From NCBI GenBank assembly GCA_032718475.1, contig JAUCBJ010009100.1, positions 62,001-126,000 on the forward strand: a stretch of 64,000 bases of DNA. Direction: 5' to 3'. Both the position numbers and the translations under genes were made by a program. The notes beneath the pieces were generated by a model. It made no database searches, had not been told where the DNA came from, and worked only from the letters and a program-made list of their open reading frames with translations. The DNA is from Nemertoderma westbladi. Taxonomy: Eukaryota > Xenacoelomorpha > Nemertodermatida > Nemertodermatidae. Each line of letters begins with the position of its first letter. The stretch's first letter is position 1. Below are positions 24,186-34,935 of the stretch, one piece after another.

Positions 24186-25433
24186 ACCCTTCTCATCCTG
24201 TTGACAAACTCTTAAACTGTGATTTATCGACAATGAAAATGGACCCCCCTTAAACCAACTGTAACCACGCAATGGTATTTGTGTTTCCTCGTGTGTTATG
24301 TGGAGTCCAGCGTCACCCTGCAGATGTTTCGACTGACGCAGGGTCGTTTATGTATTGTTTACCCTGATTTTGGTCATCGGGACCAATGATATTGGATTAT
24401 TGGAAATGGTAAAGATTTGAAGTGGAATTCATTGTATCCATTGTAGTATGTTATGTTGTCCGTTGCGTGCGCAGTTTGGGGCGTAGGCGGTGTAATGAGT
24501 CCAGCTGTAGATCCCGGATTGCCGCGCAACACCCCCTCTATCCCGTTATTCTGGTGGGTCCATGGTGCATCCACATGACTTCGACGATAGAGGGTTTTAT
24601 GTTTCTCAGTCGCGTTATTCTGGTGGGACCGTTACGTGGATTTTGGGGCGTAGGCGGTGTAATGAGTCCAGCTGTAGATCCCAGAATGTTGCGTAACCCC
24701 ATCCCACATGACTTCGTCGACTGAGCTTTATGTTGTTGGGAGTGTTATTCTGGTGGGTCCCTGGTGCATTCCACGTGACTTCACTCCCAGCATCTTCATT
24801 GTCCGTTACGTGTGCAGTTTGGGGCGTAGGCGGTGTAACGAGTCCAGCTATAGATCCCAGATTGCCGCGTAACACCCCTTCCACAACAAAGATTTCCCAA
24901 AGAAGATGATTGAATGTAGTTGGAAATGATGAAAAGACTCAGACAACTCTACTATAAACCGAATGATGACGCGTATGCTGATGAAAATGTAATGATGCGC
25001 ACCCTGGTGCTGCGCTTATAACAATGATGATAGCCGGGGGGCTATAACCCCAATGATGGTGTGGAAATAAACAAAATTGAGAATAAATGGTGGAACTAAA
25101 TGTGTTGAAATGTGTTGAAATAAATGAAATGAGATGAAATAATAAAGAGAAATGAAAAAAGACAAAAAAAAGTCTAAGTATAAAAAGTCTAAAGAAAAGA
25201 ATTGGAAAAAAGAAAAGGACAAAAAAGTCATAAAAAACTGGTTGGATATTAATGTATAGCTATAGTAACTGTAAATGCTGAATGTATTAGCAATAAGATG
25301 ATAGATGTCTATATAGCAATGTTATTAATAAACTGAACTAAAAATAAACTGAATTATTCTGCAATCGCTATAGTTTCAGACTTTCTGGACTTATAATTAA
25401 CTGATCTAATTTGTAACGGATATAATCGTAAAT
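24186..25433 (+). other. pol-ORF3 spacer with internal repeats
   Basis: 1.25 kb with no long open frame, conserved in copy 2 (52144-53388). Three copies of a block starting GGGGCGTAGGCGGTGTAA lie at about 24477, 24645 and 24821, and three of GTTATTCTGGTGGG at about 24535, 24613 and 24745. Inverted pairs such as CCCTCTATC with GATAGAGGG could fold. The distance to ORF3 implies that ORF3 is expressed from a separate message or by internal initiation, as with env of other LTR elements. No promoter or splice site is proven. The 3' part (24900-25250) is A-rich with GATGA-type simple sequence. Confidence 0.6.
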
Positions 25434-28033
25434 ATGGACCCAAATCGCCAAATTATCGGCGAATTACGTAACACGATAGATCTACTGGAATATTCGCAAC
25501 CCGGATCCCCTGACTTTGATACCAATTGGAGCACCCTGCTAAATGAGAACGTGCGAGTCGTTAAATTCACCGGGCGAGAGGGACTGGATTCCAAGAATCT
25601 ACAAGCCCTCCGGTTAGCCGATGCTAGTACGAGACTGAAAAGAACTCGGAACGCAAAGGCAACCGGAGGGGACGAGTCGTCGTTTTGGGAAACATTCCGA
25701 CAAAGCGTCTACAAATCCCAATGTTTGATCTACGACAACGAGGGAAACGCGACACCCACCTCGAAAGCGATTATGTTGGCGAGATGTCAAAGTTTCGTCG
25801 ACGACAAGAGTACATACCTCGCCCACTGGGGAAACCTGTCGGAGTGTACGGCGACGCTTCGAGAGGAACGCATATCGATTATCCAGAACCGCGACGACTA
25901 CCAGGATAAGTACGGGGCGAAAGAATATGGTCGATCCTTAGTCGTCGTCCTCGGAACCCTGGACGGTTTGGTACTGGTGTGCCGAATATTCCCGACACCC
26001 AGACAGGAAGTGCAGGCAGCCGGAGCGATCTGGTTGCTACCTCCAGAAATCCAAAAGATCCTCTTCGACTTCGACGTCATTAAAATCGGGTCGGATATCA
26101 AGGCGGACGTCCGGAACGACTACGCGAACGCTCCTCTAGGAAGAAACCGACGAGACGACCTCAACGCCCTTAGCCATTGCGTCGACACCCAAACGCTATT
26201 AGCCTGGTTACGATTCGCCGAGTTCATGCGAGGTTTCCGAGAGGTGAGACCGACGAAATCTGGTATCGGCTACCTCGCTGTGCTGAACGGTGGCATCGAC
26301 TTCAAACCCCAGAAATTTCGGGATTATAATAAATTATATGGTGGATACCCGGAATTAGAAATAAAGAGCGAGAGAGAGGGTAGATGGAAAGACGTTGACC
26401 GGAAGTGGACGATACACCAAAGGTGGGAGAATCCCGATCGACGGAACTATATCTACGTCGTTATGGAGTGCTACACCGTCGCTAAGTTTATCTGTAAGAC
26501 TCTCGATAACATCATCACGGCGGTTCCCCTTTCCTTCATCGACTACAACTGGAACGAGGTTATAAACCACACGTTCAAAGCGGTCGAGAACATTACACCG
26601 GGAGAATCGAAAACGCCCGCCGTTATCGATTCCTGGGACGAGAGCGGACCTTACGACATCCCTACGATTACCGATCTTCTCGGTGTGGAGGAGCCTCTGA
26701 TTTCCTCGGAAGGGGAAGAAATATGGCTACAGGAGGGCTTTCTATTACACACCCCGAAGCGACAACTCGAGCCGGGAGCCGCGTACGGACCGGCCGCCAA
26801 ATGGGTTGCCTCGGCCGAACCGATGACGAGAGCAGGTGCTTACACCCCACTCGGCTCCGGTAGCCCTGCGAGGGAGGTAGCCACTACCTCCGCGTTGAGC
26901 GACTTCGGCGACATATGCCAACGGTTATCCCCGTATCCTTTCCCGTGGGCAAAGACTGGTCGTCGGAGATTCCGAGTACCAGCAACCAACGGACCCGCTC
27001 AGCGATACTGGTCGAGAAGGGTCCCAGCGATGCGCCGACCCCCGACGATCTCCTCGGTATCCCTCCGTCGAAAACCCCGGCACCTCTTCGCCGACCAGCG
27101 GTGGCTACTACACCCTCCGTTCCTCAGGACCCTATGCGACTAACCCGTTGGTACGCCGAGCAAACTGAATGGATCCACCGCCAGAAACGGTCGTCTGAGT
27201 TGAGACCAGCGGGACACAAAGAAGGTTATCGTAGCGAGGACCTACTACGCAAAAGCCTAGCATTCCACGGGCTACCGGCCACCGCGAATATTCAGAAGAG
27301 CGACCGACGACTCGAATATTACGTCGGCATCCCGATTCCGATATTCCCCGGTCGAGAGATGCAATTGGAGGTTTGCGGCAACTGCGGTTCGGAGCAGTGC
27401 CCACGCGGTAAAAGGAATCGGGTTACCGATTCGTGCCTCCAGCTCATCGGGATACTCTATTGCCCACACTGTGCGACATCGGGCCACGACGTTTCCGTCT
27501 GTCCGATCCTATACAACCTCTGCACCACGTGCGGTTTCCGTGGGCATTCCTCTAGCCCCCGCTGCTATATCAAATGTCCCACTAAAGACGTTACCGCTAT
27601 GGGAAATTTGGTTATGTTCGAAACCTATGCGAACAACCACGTGAAGACTAAAGTGAGGAGAAACGCTCGGAATATTGCGCAGGAGATGGCGTGCGGGTAT
27701 TTCTCCTTCCCGGAATGCCTCCCCACGTCGGCCACGCTACCTTTCCATTACGTGGATCTGCTACTGAGTGCCGGATTATTCGGACCTTTCGAAGTCATTA
27801 GACGATTATACTCGTATAAAGAGGAGTTCAGTGACGGAGAGTGGTTCCTAGAGGCACGCAAGTCCGAGTTGGAAAGACGAACCGACATGATCCCGATGCC
27901 ATCGAAAGGAAGAGCCCCCAGGAGACAAGCCGAAGCGTTGCTCACGATGGATGTTGACGCTCCTCTACCAGCCATAGCGATCGATGAGAGTCGACGGGCG
28001 AAGAGACGAAAGGCGTATCAGAGAAAGAAATAG
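25434..28033 (+). pseudogene. ORF3: exonuclease-like region plus zinc knuckles, frameshifted
   Basis: The intact length, judged from copy 2, is about 866 codons. Here a 1-bp deletion near 26945 splits it into 25434-27143 and a second frame ending at 28033. Residues about 168-355 resemble the DEDD 3'-5' exonuclease fold: FDFDVIKIGSDIKADV (motif II-like, D224), CVDTQTLLAWL, SGIGYLAVLNGGIDF, and NYIYVVMECYTVAKF (motif III-like Y, with E where D is usual). The motif I carboxylates are not visible (VVVLGTLDG), so catalysis is doubtful. A proline-rich linker follows, then Cys-rich knuckles: CGNCGSEQC, CPHCATSGHDVSVC (perfect CX2CX4HX4C) and CTTCGFRGHSSSPRC. The tail is basic (RRAKRRKAYQRKK). It sits where env would be but has no signal peptide or membrane segment. 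The exonuclease link is inference from pattern. Confidence 0.7.
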
Positions 28034-28213
28034 TGGACCGGGATATTCCAGGAACATTAAAATGAACATTTATTTTTATACACATATATATCTATAAACT
28101 CTAGGCCAAATTAATTATGACTATGCAATATTAAATTTGGGTTTTTTATATTGGGAATGACCTACGCAAACTCAATCTACCGATAGACCTCACGAAGGTC
28201 ATTGGGGGGGGAC
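28034..28213 (+). other. 3' untranslated region and polypurine tract
   Basis: Short AT-rich stretch after ORF3 ending in ATTGGGGGGGGAC directly before the LTR. The G-rich purine run is placed as expected for the plus-strand primer and is conserved in copy 2 (about 46977-46990). Confidence 0.7.
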
Positions 28214-29778
28214 TGTTCGCGGTATTTCAACTTTTCATAATGCGAGTTGAATATTTTTTGTATTTATTTAAAATTGTTTATTCCGATATTATTACTGGGT
28301 GCGGGACCATGGGTTTTGGGCACATTCAATAAACTGGGGGCGATTTATGGGCGAACTTTGGGGCAACTTACAGGGTACGGGAATAATTTCATAGTTATAA
28401 GGGCCAGGGGTGGGAGGCAAAGTTAAGCAGTATTCAGGTTAGGATTTGGTAATGCGCCAGGACTAAAGGACAAGGACTGCCCTTAGCGGTCCCTGGCCAA
28501 CAGCAGTTATTACGAGACTGAAAAGAACTCGGAACGCTGACTGCTTGTGTCAGGGATTCGCGATGGGAAACGACAGCCCCCTTAGCTAAGCCGTACTGGT
28601 TCTCGATGACCGATCCCTTCGGGGTTCGCGAGGGGTGGGACGGACATGCGAAAGGGTGGCTGACTAACGACTGCCCCCTGAGCTAAGCCGTACTGGTTCT
28701 CGATGACCGATCCCTTCGGGGTTCGCGAGGGGTGGGACGGACATGCGAAAGGGCTGGCCAAGACGGGTTTGACGAGGACTGCCCTTAGCGGTCTCTGGTC
28801 AACGGCAGCTATTACGAGACTGAAAAGAACTCGGAACGCTGACTGCTTGTGTCAGGGATTCGCGACGGGCAATGACAGCCCCCTTACCTAAGCCGTACTG
28901 GTTCTCGATGACCGATCCCTTCGGGGTTCGCGAGGGGTGGGACGGACATGCGAAAGGGCGGCCGACTTACAGAGGAAGGGTTTGACGAGGACTGCCCTTA
29001 GCAGTCTCTGGTCAACAGCAGTTATTACGAGCCTGAAAAGGACATCGGAACGCCGGCTGCTTGTACCAGGGATTTGCGACAGGAACCGACGACAGACCCC
29101 TGAGCTAAGCCGTACTGGTTCTCGATGATCGTTCCCTTTGGGGTTCGTGAGGGGTGGGACGGACATGCGACGGGGTCGAAAGACAAAGGACTGGACGCTA
29201 CTGGCCTACCGACTGTTCGGAGCAGTTTCTCGGCTGCCGAAGCGACTACGAGCCTGAATAAGGACTCGGAAAGCCTAGGTGGTCGGGTCTCTGCGATGAA
29301 CTGACGGACCCTTAGCTAAGCCGTACTGGTTCTCGATGATCGAACCCTTCGGGGTTCGGGAGGGGTGGGACGGATGCGCGAACGGGTCCACCAACACGAC
29401 AGACTCCTAGCCAAGCCGTGCTGGTTCTCGATGATCGATCCCTTCGGGGTTCGGGAGGGGTGGAACGGACACGCGACAGGGTCGACCGACACCGACACTA
29501 CGGCACTAAGACCAGGACTGGGGAACATTAGGTAGGCTAAAATCTGGGGAACATTGGGTAGGCTAAAATCTGAGCGAACAGTGGGTAATTAAATAATATA
29601 CTGTAGGGACTTATATTGTCGTGTATAATTATTGTGAATATTTGGTGTATATTGATTTGGGGAAGCCCAAAATTATTCTCAATCAGGTTTCAACTGTAGG
29701 AAGTTACATTAAAGAGTATATCCAACCAATGCGACTTTTCCTCAACCGCAATCCTGCATTTAAGAAATTCCTCCTTCT
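28214..29778 (+). repeat. 3' LTR of BEL/Pao copy 1 (type B)
   Basis: Starts TGTTCGCGG. It has six UUCG-type hairpins (28611, 28708, 28913, 29130 with a UUUG loop, 29341, 29436) and four CGAG...CTCG motif copies (from 28511). It matches the LTR at 60750-62362 more closely than the 5' LTR of its own element: it shares GGTGGGAGGCAAAGTT, TTCATAATGCG and GACGGACCCTTAGCTAAG, which type A lacks. It breaks off after CCTTCT, followed by unrelated sequence, so the right end and target duplication are missing. Confidence 0.85.
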
Positions 29779-29948
29779 AATTAGACTCCTAATTGTACAT
29801 GTACCCAATGTGACCGGTACTACTGTACTATGGTACAGCTGTAGGCCGAAATACTGCAAGCTGTCGCAAACTATCTGACTGTACCGATCCGGTTTAGCCT
29901 TACATAACTATAGACCTTTTCTGGTGAATTACACAAACTGTGATAATA

Positions 29949-30989
29949 ATGGCGCCGACAAAGATAGATACAAATTCACTTAATGCGCGCATGGACCGGC
30001 TCGAAAACCTACTAACTAAAGTATCTAATAACCTAGAGAGAATTGACAACCAACTAAACCCGTCTGACGGATCTCCTTCCTTAATACAGTCAATTACTCA
30101 ACTGAAGCAAGACAATTCAACACTTCGAAAAGATAATGGTAATTTGATATCCGAAATTAACATTTTATCTGCGAGAATCGATAAATCTGAACTTGCCAAC
30201 GATTCCCTTGCCCAGTACGTACGACGTAACAACGTGCTATTCCACGGAATCGAGGAGGGAAATAACAAATCCGATAGGTTAGCTATTGAAAGGATCGTAG
30301 AGTTTTGCGGGGTCGATATTAATGATATCGACGTATCTCACCGATTAGGTCAACCGAAAGCGGGTAAGCGTCGTCCAATAGTTGTACGGTTCCTACATCA
30401 TGCTACTCGTTACGCAATCTTCTCCAGGAAATCCGATTTCAAGGACGGGTTCTATTCGACGGACCACCTGACACCATTTCGCGCGGAACTCCTTCGAGAA
30501 GCAACGAAATTAAAGAAGGAGGGTAGAATATACGCCAAGTACTCGTCCAACGGAAACGTACAGATTCGCATTGAACGCGATTCTCTACCGAGAAACATCA
30601 ACTCATTGCACGATATCAAAGATATTACTGCAAATACATCCACTCATAGTGTTACTCAACGACCGAATAAGAAGTCTCTTCAAGGAGGTCCTAGTCGAGA
30701 CAAACGAGTTACCAGGAGTTCATCTCTAGGGGGTGGCGGGCATTCCAACCGGGATGGTAAGAAGGTGAATAAGAACGCGCTCCCAGGTTCGTACCCGGCG
30801 GTTGATCCGACCCATCCATCTGTGGACGTCAAGCTCTCCTCCAATTCGCCATCGATTAATAACCTGGAAAGTGAAGACATCATTGTCGACGAAATCGACG
30901 CCGTTACCACCTTCCAACAACGCCAGAATAGTTCGCCAATTACTCCCTCTTTAAATCCTTATAACTCTCTGGACTGTGATGGAAATTAA
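29949..30989 (+). CDS. LINE ORF1 protein, coiled coil and RNA-binding
   Basis: 346 residues from ATG 29949 (context AATAATGG). Residues about 5-95 form a heptad-rich coiled coil (MDRLENLLTKVSNNLERIDN) expected to trimerise. The next part, starting YVRRNNVLFHGIEE, resembles the RRM-like and C-terminal domains of L1-type ORF1 proteins, with the late motif RRPIVVRFLHHATRYAIF. The last 110 residues are polar and low in complexity. Such proteins bind LINE RNA and act as nucleic-acid chaperones. ORF2 follows after about 240 bases. No break is seen. Confidence 0.8.
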   Translation: MAPTKIDTNSLNARMDRLENLLTKVSNNLERIDNQLNPSDGSPSLIQSITQLKQDNSTLRKDNGNLISEINILSARIDKSELANDSLAQYVRRNNVLFHGIEEGNNKSDRLAIERIVEFCGVDINDIDVSHRLGQPKAGKRRPIVVRFLHHATRYAIFSRKSDFKDGFYSTDHLTPFRAELLREATKLKKEGRIYAKYSSNGNVQIRIERDSLPRNINSLHDIKDITANTSTHSVTQRPNKKSLQGGPSRDKRVTRSSSLGGGGHSNRDGKKVNKNALPGSYPAVDPTHPSVDVKLSSNSPSINNLESEDIIVDEIDAVTTFQQRQNSSPITPSLNPYNSLDCDGN

Positions 30990-31229
30990 TACGCATAGGA
31001 TCCTAGGAAACCCCTAATCTGGTCATCCAGAAAGGCAATTCAAATTATTATTAACTCTTGGAATAATTTACAGAATTAATTTAACTGACTTACAATATCA
31101 CTAGTGGCCCATATATGGTCAGGGCTTAACGGGATGTACTGATTTATTAATATTATATATTATAACATAGTGTATAATATATATCCATTGTATTAAGCGA
31201 CAGTATGCAGTGTGCAGGCTGTCAGCTGA

Positions 31230-34200
31230 GGCATTATTGCAGGTGGGAAGATTGATACGAACTCTAATTGTAGCAATTCATGTGCTCTCTGTTTTTCAGG
31301 ATTCAAAAATAACGATAATACCATTTTATGCGCGGTGTGTAGAAACAGTTATCACCAGCAGTGTGGAACTTGCCTGACATATGGAGAAACCGCAGAGCTT
31401 GAACAGTCTCAGTTTTTTACGAGTCACTACTGCATTTTTTGTTTACAAGGGATTTTTCCTTTTAGCGATATTCCGTCTAACGACTATGATATTTTTGGAA
31501 TTTCCGACGATTTATACTTGCTCAACGAAAATGCTGATAATCCTAGTTTTGCTACTATTGATCCGGATAATAACATTCAAAATTTAGCGCGAAATAGCGA
31601 ATACTATAATGATACTAAATTTAACAGTGAAATCGAGCGTATAGGTTCTCATCATAACTCTTTTTCTGTATATCACCTAAATTGTAGAAGCCTAAACAAT
31701 AATCTTTCTTACACTGCTGAATTTTTAAGTACATTAGACGAAGATTTTGATGTTATCACTTTTACTGAAACATTAGTAGGTGCTAAAGACAATCACTGTA
31801 AATTAAAACTTGACAACTATGTAGGACCGCTACTATCAGACAGACCAGAGGGACGTTCCTCAGGTTCCGGTTGGGGTGTGGGAATTTACATTAAGGATAC
31901 GCTAACCTTTACGGAACGAGACGACTTGACTGTGTCGGGAATTCATAATAAATGGATCCAAATTAAAAAATCCAACAATAAGTCCTTAGTGTTAGGTGTA
32001 ATATACAGACCACCGTCTGTCAATTACAATAATTTTATTAATATTCTAGAACCCGCATTGGCGAAAGTATCTGATAAAAATATAGATATCGTCCTCACTG
32101 GTGACTTCAATGTTAACTTAAACAAAATGACATCAGAAAGTGCACGATACTTACAGATACTTTCATCATACGGATTTTCCCAATTAATAAAACAACCCAC
32201 TCGAATTGCACACGGTGCTAATTCAACGCTTGACCATATTATTACTAATATTACGAATGATTTTACTACTGCCGGCGTTTTTTTATCAGAAATTGGCACA
32301 ACAGACCACCTTGGAACATTTGCGTTATTTCATAATTATTCTGCTTTTTTCAAACAACCCAATACTAAAATGTGCTATGATTATAGCAAATTTAACTTAA
32401 ATAGTTTTTTGCTCGACCTTTCATTACCACCTCTCGCAGCTTACCGATCCCATAATATACCGACAGATAAAAAATTCGACACTTTTTACAATTCTTTTGA
32501 TCAATTATGCCAAAAACACTTACCTAAAAAAATAATTACAAAAAGAAAAATTGCACGCAAACCATGGCTAACTCCTTTGCTAATTAAATCAATTTCTAAA
32601 AAAAATAAATTATATGAAAAATATATTAAATCACCGTGTTCTGAAACCCAAAAAGCCTATAAAACATATCGTAATAATTTAACGACTGTAATCAGAGCCG
32701 CTGAAAAATCATTCTATAATCAAGAATTTTTAAAAAACAAAGGAAATATGCGCAAGACGTGGTCTGTAATTAACTCTGTATTACACAAAAATAAGAAATC
32801 CCTAAGCCCTACCAAAATTGCTTTCAGAACAGAAGTAGGGGCAAAAATAACGTCTGATCCCCATAAAATAGCATCTATTTTCAACGAACATTTTTCAACT
32901 ATTGGACCAAAACTTGCCAGTACAATACCCCGATCTAACCGATGCCCTACCCGCCACATTAACCATCGACACTCGAATTCATTTACTCTTATTGAAACTT
33001 CTGTAGCTGAAATTCACTACCTACTTTTACAAATAAATGAAAACAGCGCTACTAATGACAACTTTCCCAGTAAATTATTAAAAATTGCTGCTGAACACAT
33101 TGCACCTCATCTAGCATATTTATTTAACCTATGTATCACAACAGGTCATTATCCAGTTTCTCTTAAACAATCTAAAATAATCCCATGTTTTAAGGGGGGT
33201 GATCCACTAGATTCTAATAACTATAGGCCAATATCATTATTGCCAGTTTTTACAAAAATTCTAGAACAGGTTATATACTCACAGCTTCAATCTTATTTAG
33301 ATCGTTTCTGTATTTTGACTGCATCACAATTCGGTTTTCGAAAGAGGATTTCTACGGCTTCGGCTATTCTAACGGTTACAGAAAAAATTAGATTTCACCT
33401 TGACTCAAAAGAATCTATCTGCGCAATTTATCTAGATTTAAAAAAAGCGTTTGATACGCTGAACCACTCTACCTTATTTAAAAAATTAGAATCTTACGGA
33501 ATTCGAGGCACCCCCCAGACTTTACTTAGGAGTTTTCTAACAGACCGTACACAATCAGTATCCTTAAATGGCGTAATCTCACCCACTCTTCCGGTAACCT
33601 GCGGAACGCCCCAGGGTTCAGTCCTTTCACCATTGCTGTTTCTTTTATATGTGAACGACTTACCGGACGCATCCAAATTTTTGACAACTTTATTTGCCGA
33701 CGATACGACGTTACTGGGCTTCAATTCAGACTTAAATTTATTGATTAACAACACAAACACTGAACTGGAAAAAATTTCGGACTGGCTTATAGACAACTCA
33801 TTATCACTTAATCTTAGTAAAACAGAATACTCTATTTTTAGTAACAAAAACTGTCTTGGACTACCGAAAGTTAAAATTAAAGCCAATGAAATTACTAAGG
33901 TAAATAGCACTAAGTACTTAGGTATCTTTATCGATGACAATTTGAGCTGGAAAACGCATATAAATTACATCCTTAAAAAAATATCTAGATCCTCCGGACT
34001 TTTTTATAAATTAAGACACTTTTTCCCAAGCCAAATTTTACGTACGCTGTATTATACATTAATTAATCCTTACATCACTTATGGAATTCTTGCTTGGGGT
34101 ACTGCCTGCAAATCAATAACACGTCCACTAAGAATTAAAGTTAATAAAATCTTGCGTTGCATAACATTTAGTGACTACCGGGCTCACTCTGTGCCACTTT

Positions 34201-34523
34201 ACAAATCACTAAATGTTTTGCCAATCGAATCTATATTTGAATTACAATTAGGCCAGTTAATGTACGATATATCAAAATCTTCTAATAATCACCCTCTTTC
34301 AAATTTTTTTACTAAATTGTCTGATATTCATTTATATAACACCCGTTCATCTACTTTAGGCAAATTCGTAGTACCGTTAACCCGTCTCAATGTAGCACAC
34401 CAAGGATTATCAGTCACTGGGCCAGTATTGTGGAACAGTCTCCCCTCTAGTCTAATTATTAGCAAATCTAAATTTTCATTTAAACGTCAATTTAAAACAT
34501 ACCTATTTGAACACATGACGTAA
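31230..34523 (+). CDS. LINE ORF2: zinc finger, APE-type endonuclease, reverse transcriptase
   Basis: The frame is open from 31230, but the first Met-like codon is the GTG at 31335 and no ATG precedes it in frame. An ATG at 31205 in another frame begins MQCAGCQLRHYC and may be the true start separated by one indel. The N-terminus has PHD-like cysteines (CSNSCALC, CAVCRNSYHQQC). Numbered from 31335, the endonuclease spans about 112-330 with FTET, LTGDFNVNL, STLDHI and TTDH. RT has YLDLKKAFDTLNHS (about 700), GTPQGSVLSPLLFLLYVNDL and FADD (about 787-790), and all catalytic aspartates are present. It nicks target DNA and reverse-transcribes LINE RNA there. Confidence 0.87.
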   Translation, partial: GIIAGGKIDTNSNCSNSCALCFSGFKNNDNTILCAVCRNSYHQQCGTCLTYGETAELEQSQFFTSHYCIFCLQGIFPFSDIPSNDYDIFGISDDLYLLNENADNPSFATIDPDNNIQNLARNSEYYNDTKFNSEIERIGSHHNSFSVYHLNCRSLNNNLSYTAEFLSTLDEDFDVITFTETLVGAKDNHCKLKLDNYVGPLLSDRPEGRSSGSGWGVGIYIKDTLTFTERDDLTVSGIHNKWIQIKKSNNKSLVLGVIYRPPSVNYNNFINILEPALAKVSDKNIDIVLTGDFNVNLNKMTSESARYLQILSSYGFSQLIKQPTRIAHGANSTLDHIITNITNDFTTAGVFLSEIGTTDHLGTFALFHNYSAFFKQPNTKMCYDYSKFNLNSFLLDLSLPPLAAYRSHNIPTDKKFDTFYNSFDQLCQKHLPKKIITKRKIARKPWLTPLLIKSISKKNKLYEKYIKSPCSETQKAYKTYRNNLTTVIRAAEKSFYNQEFLKNKGNMRKTWSVINSVLHKNKKSLSPTKIAFRTEVGAKITSDPHKIASIFNEHFSTIGPKLASTIPRSNRCPTRHINHRHSNSFTLIETSVAEIHYLLLQINENSATNDNFPSKLLKIAAEHIAPHLAYLFNLCITTGHYPVSLKQSKIIPCFKGGDPLDSNNYRPISLLPVFTKILEQVIYSQLQSYLDRFCILTASQFGFRKRISTASAILTVTEKIRFHLDSKESICAIYLDLKKAFDTLNHSTLFKKLESYGIRGTPQTLLRSFLTDRTQSVSLNGVISPTLPVTCGTPQGSVLSPLLFLLYVNDLPDASKFLTTLFADDTTLLGFNSDLNLLINNTNTELEKISDWLIDNSLSLNLSKTEYSIFSNKNCLGLPKVKIKANEITKVNSTKYLGIFIDDNLSWKTHINYILKKISRSSGLFYKLRHFFPSQILRTLYYTLINPYITYGILAWGTACKSITRPLRIKVNKILRCITFSDYRAHSVPLYKSLNVLPIESIFELQLGQLMYDISKSSNNHPLSNFFTKLSDIHLYNTRSSTLGKFVVPLTRLNVAHQGLSVTGPVLWNSLPSSLIISKSKFSFKRQFKTYLFEHMT

Positions 34524-34935
34524 CGTCATAATAATACATTACACAATATCTCCCTATATGTCTGGCTCTATCTTATTATATTTCCTTCTCACATACACTG
34601 CGACTGGACTGTTTCTTCACTACAGTGTATTGTAAAATGGTTAATTAAATTATTATATTTCCTTGTGATCCTGATCAACAATTATTAAAGGTTTATAACA
34701 GTTCTTATTTTATCTTTTTTCAAATATATAATACTTAGTTACATATACAGTACATTTACCCTTGGTCGGTTGGCAGCCTCGACTAGCCTGGCTATTGCTG
34801 CAACCCTTACCAACCCACCGCCTCGCACACTGCATACACATTTTCTTTTTATTCCATTACAACTAAACTGTGCTTTGGTGATGGTTCTAATTATAACATT
34901 TTCCTATAAATAACAATAAACTTAAACTTAAACTA
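34524..34935 (+). other. LINE 3' UTR and simple-repeat tail
   Basis: AT-rich untranslated sequence with a short hairpin (about 34608-34632, CACTGCG...CTACAGTG-like arms) and ending in AATAACAATAAACTTAAA-type repeats. No coding sequence. Confidence 0.65.

Larger units (their letters stand above)
15169..29778 (+). mobile_element. BEL/Pao LTR retrotransposon, copy 1
   Basis: A 14.6-kb element: 5' LTR, leader, 63-codon ORF, gag-pol, 1.25-kb spacer, ORF3, purine tract and 3' LTR. Pol has the BEL/Pao order: gag with DUF1759, aspartic protease, reverse transcriptase (YVDD), RNase H, integrase with HHCC zinc finger and DDE core, and a DUF5641-like tail. It is far longer than the usual 6-9 kb because the LTRs are long and ORF3 is added. 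Breaks seen by comparison with copy 2 are a TGA at 17683, a 1-bp loss near 20170, a TAG at 21408 and a 1-bp loss near 26945. The two LTRs are not each other's closest match: the 5' LTR is closest to the 3' LTR of copy 2. Confidence 0.93.
29779..34935 (+). mobile_element. near full-length CR1/L2-type LINE
   Basis: Two ORFs: ORF1 (coiled coil plus RNA-binding region) and ORF2 (zinc finger, endonuclease, reverse transcriptase). The 3' end is a short simple repeat (three ACTTAA-type units, about 34909-34935) instead of poly(A), as common for CR1/L2-like elements. The 5' edge is placed at the end of the LTR (29779) but is uncertain. No clear target duplication was found. Coding is nearly unbroken, so this is a young insertion. 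Confidence 0.85.

Noticed and set aside
25434-28033. ORF3 as an envelope gene
   Set aside because: Position fits env, but there is no signal peptide, transmembrane segment or furin-like site, and zinc knuckles with a basic tail argue for a nucleic-acid-binding protein.
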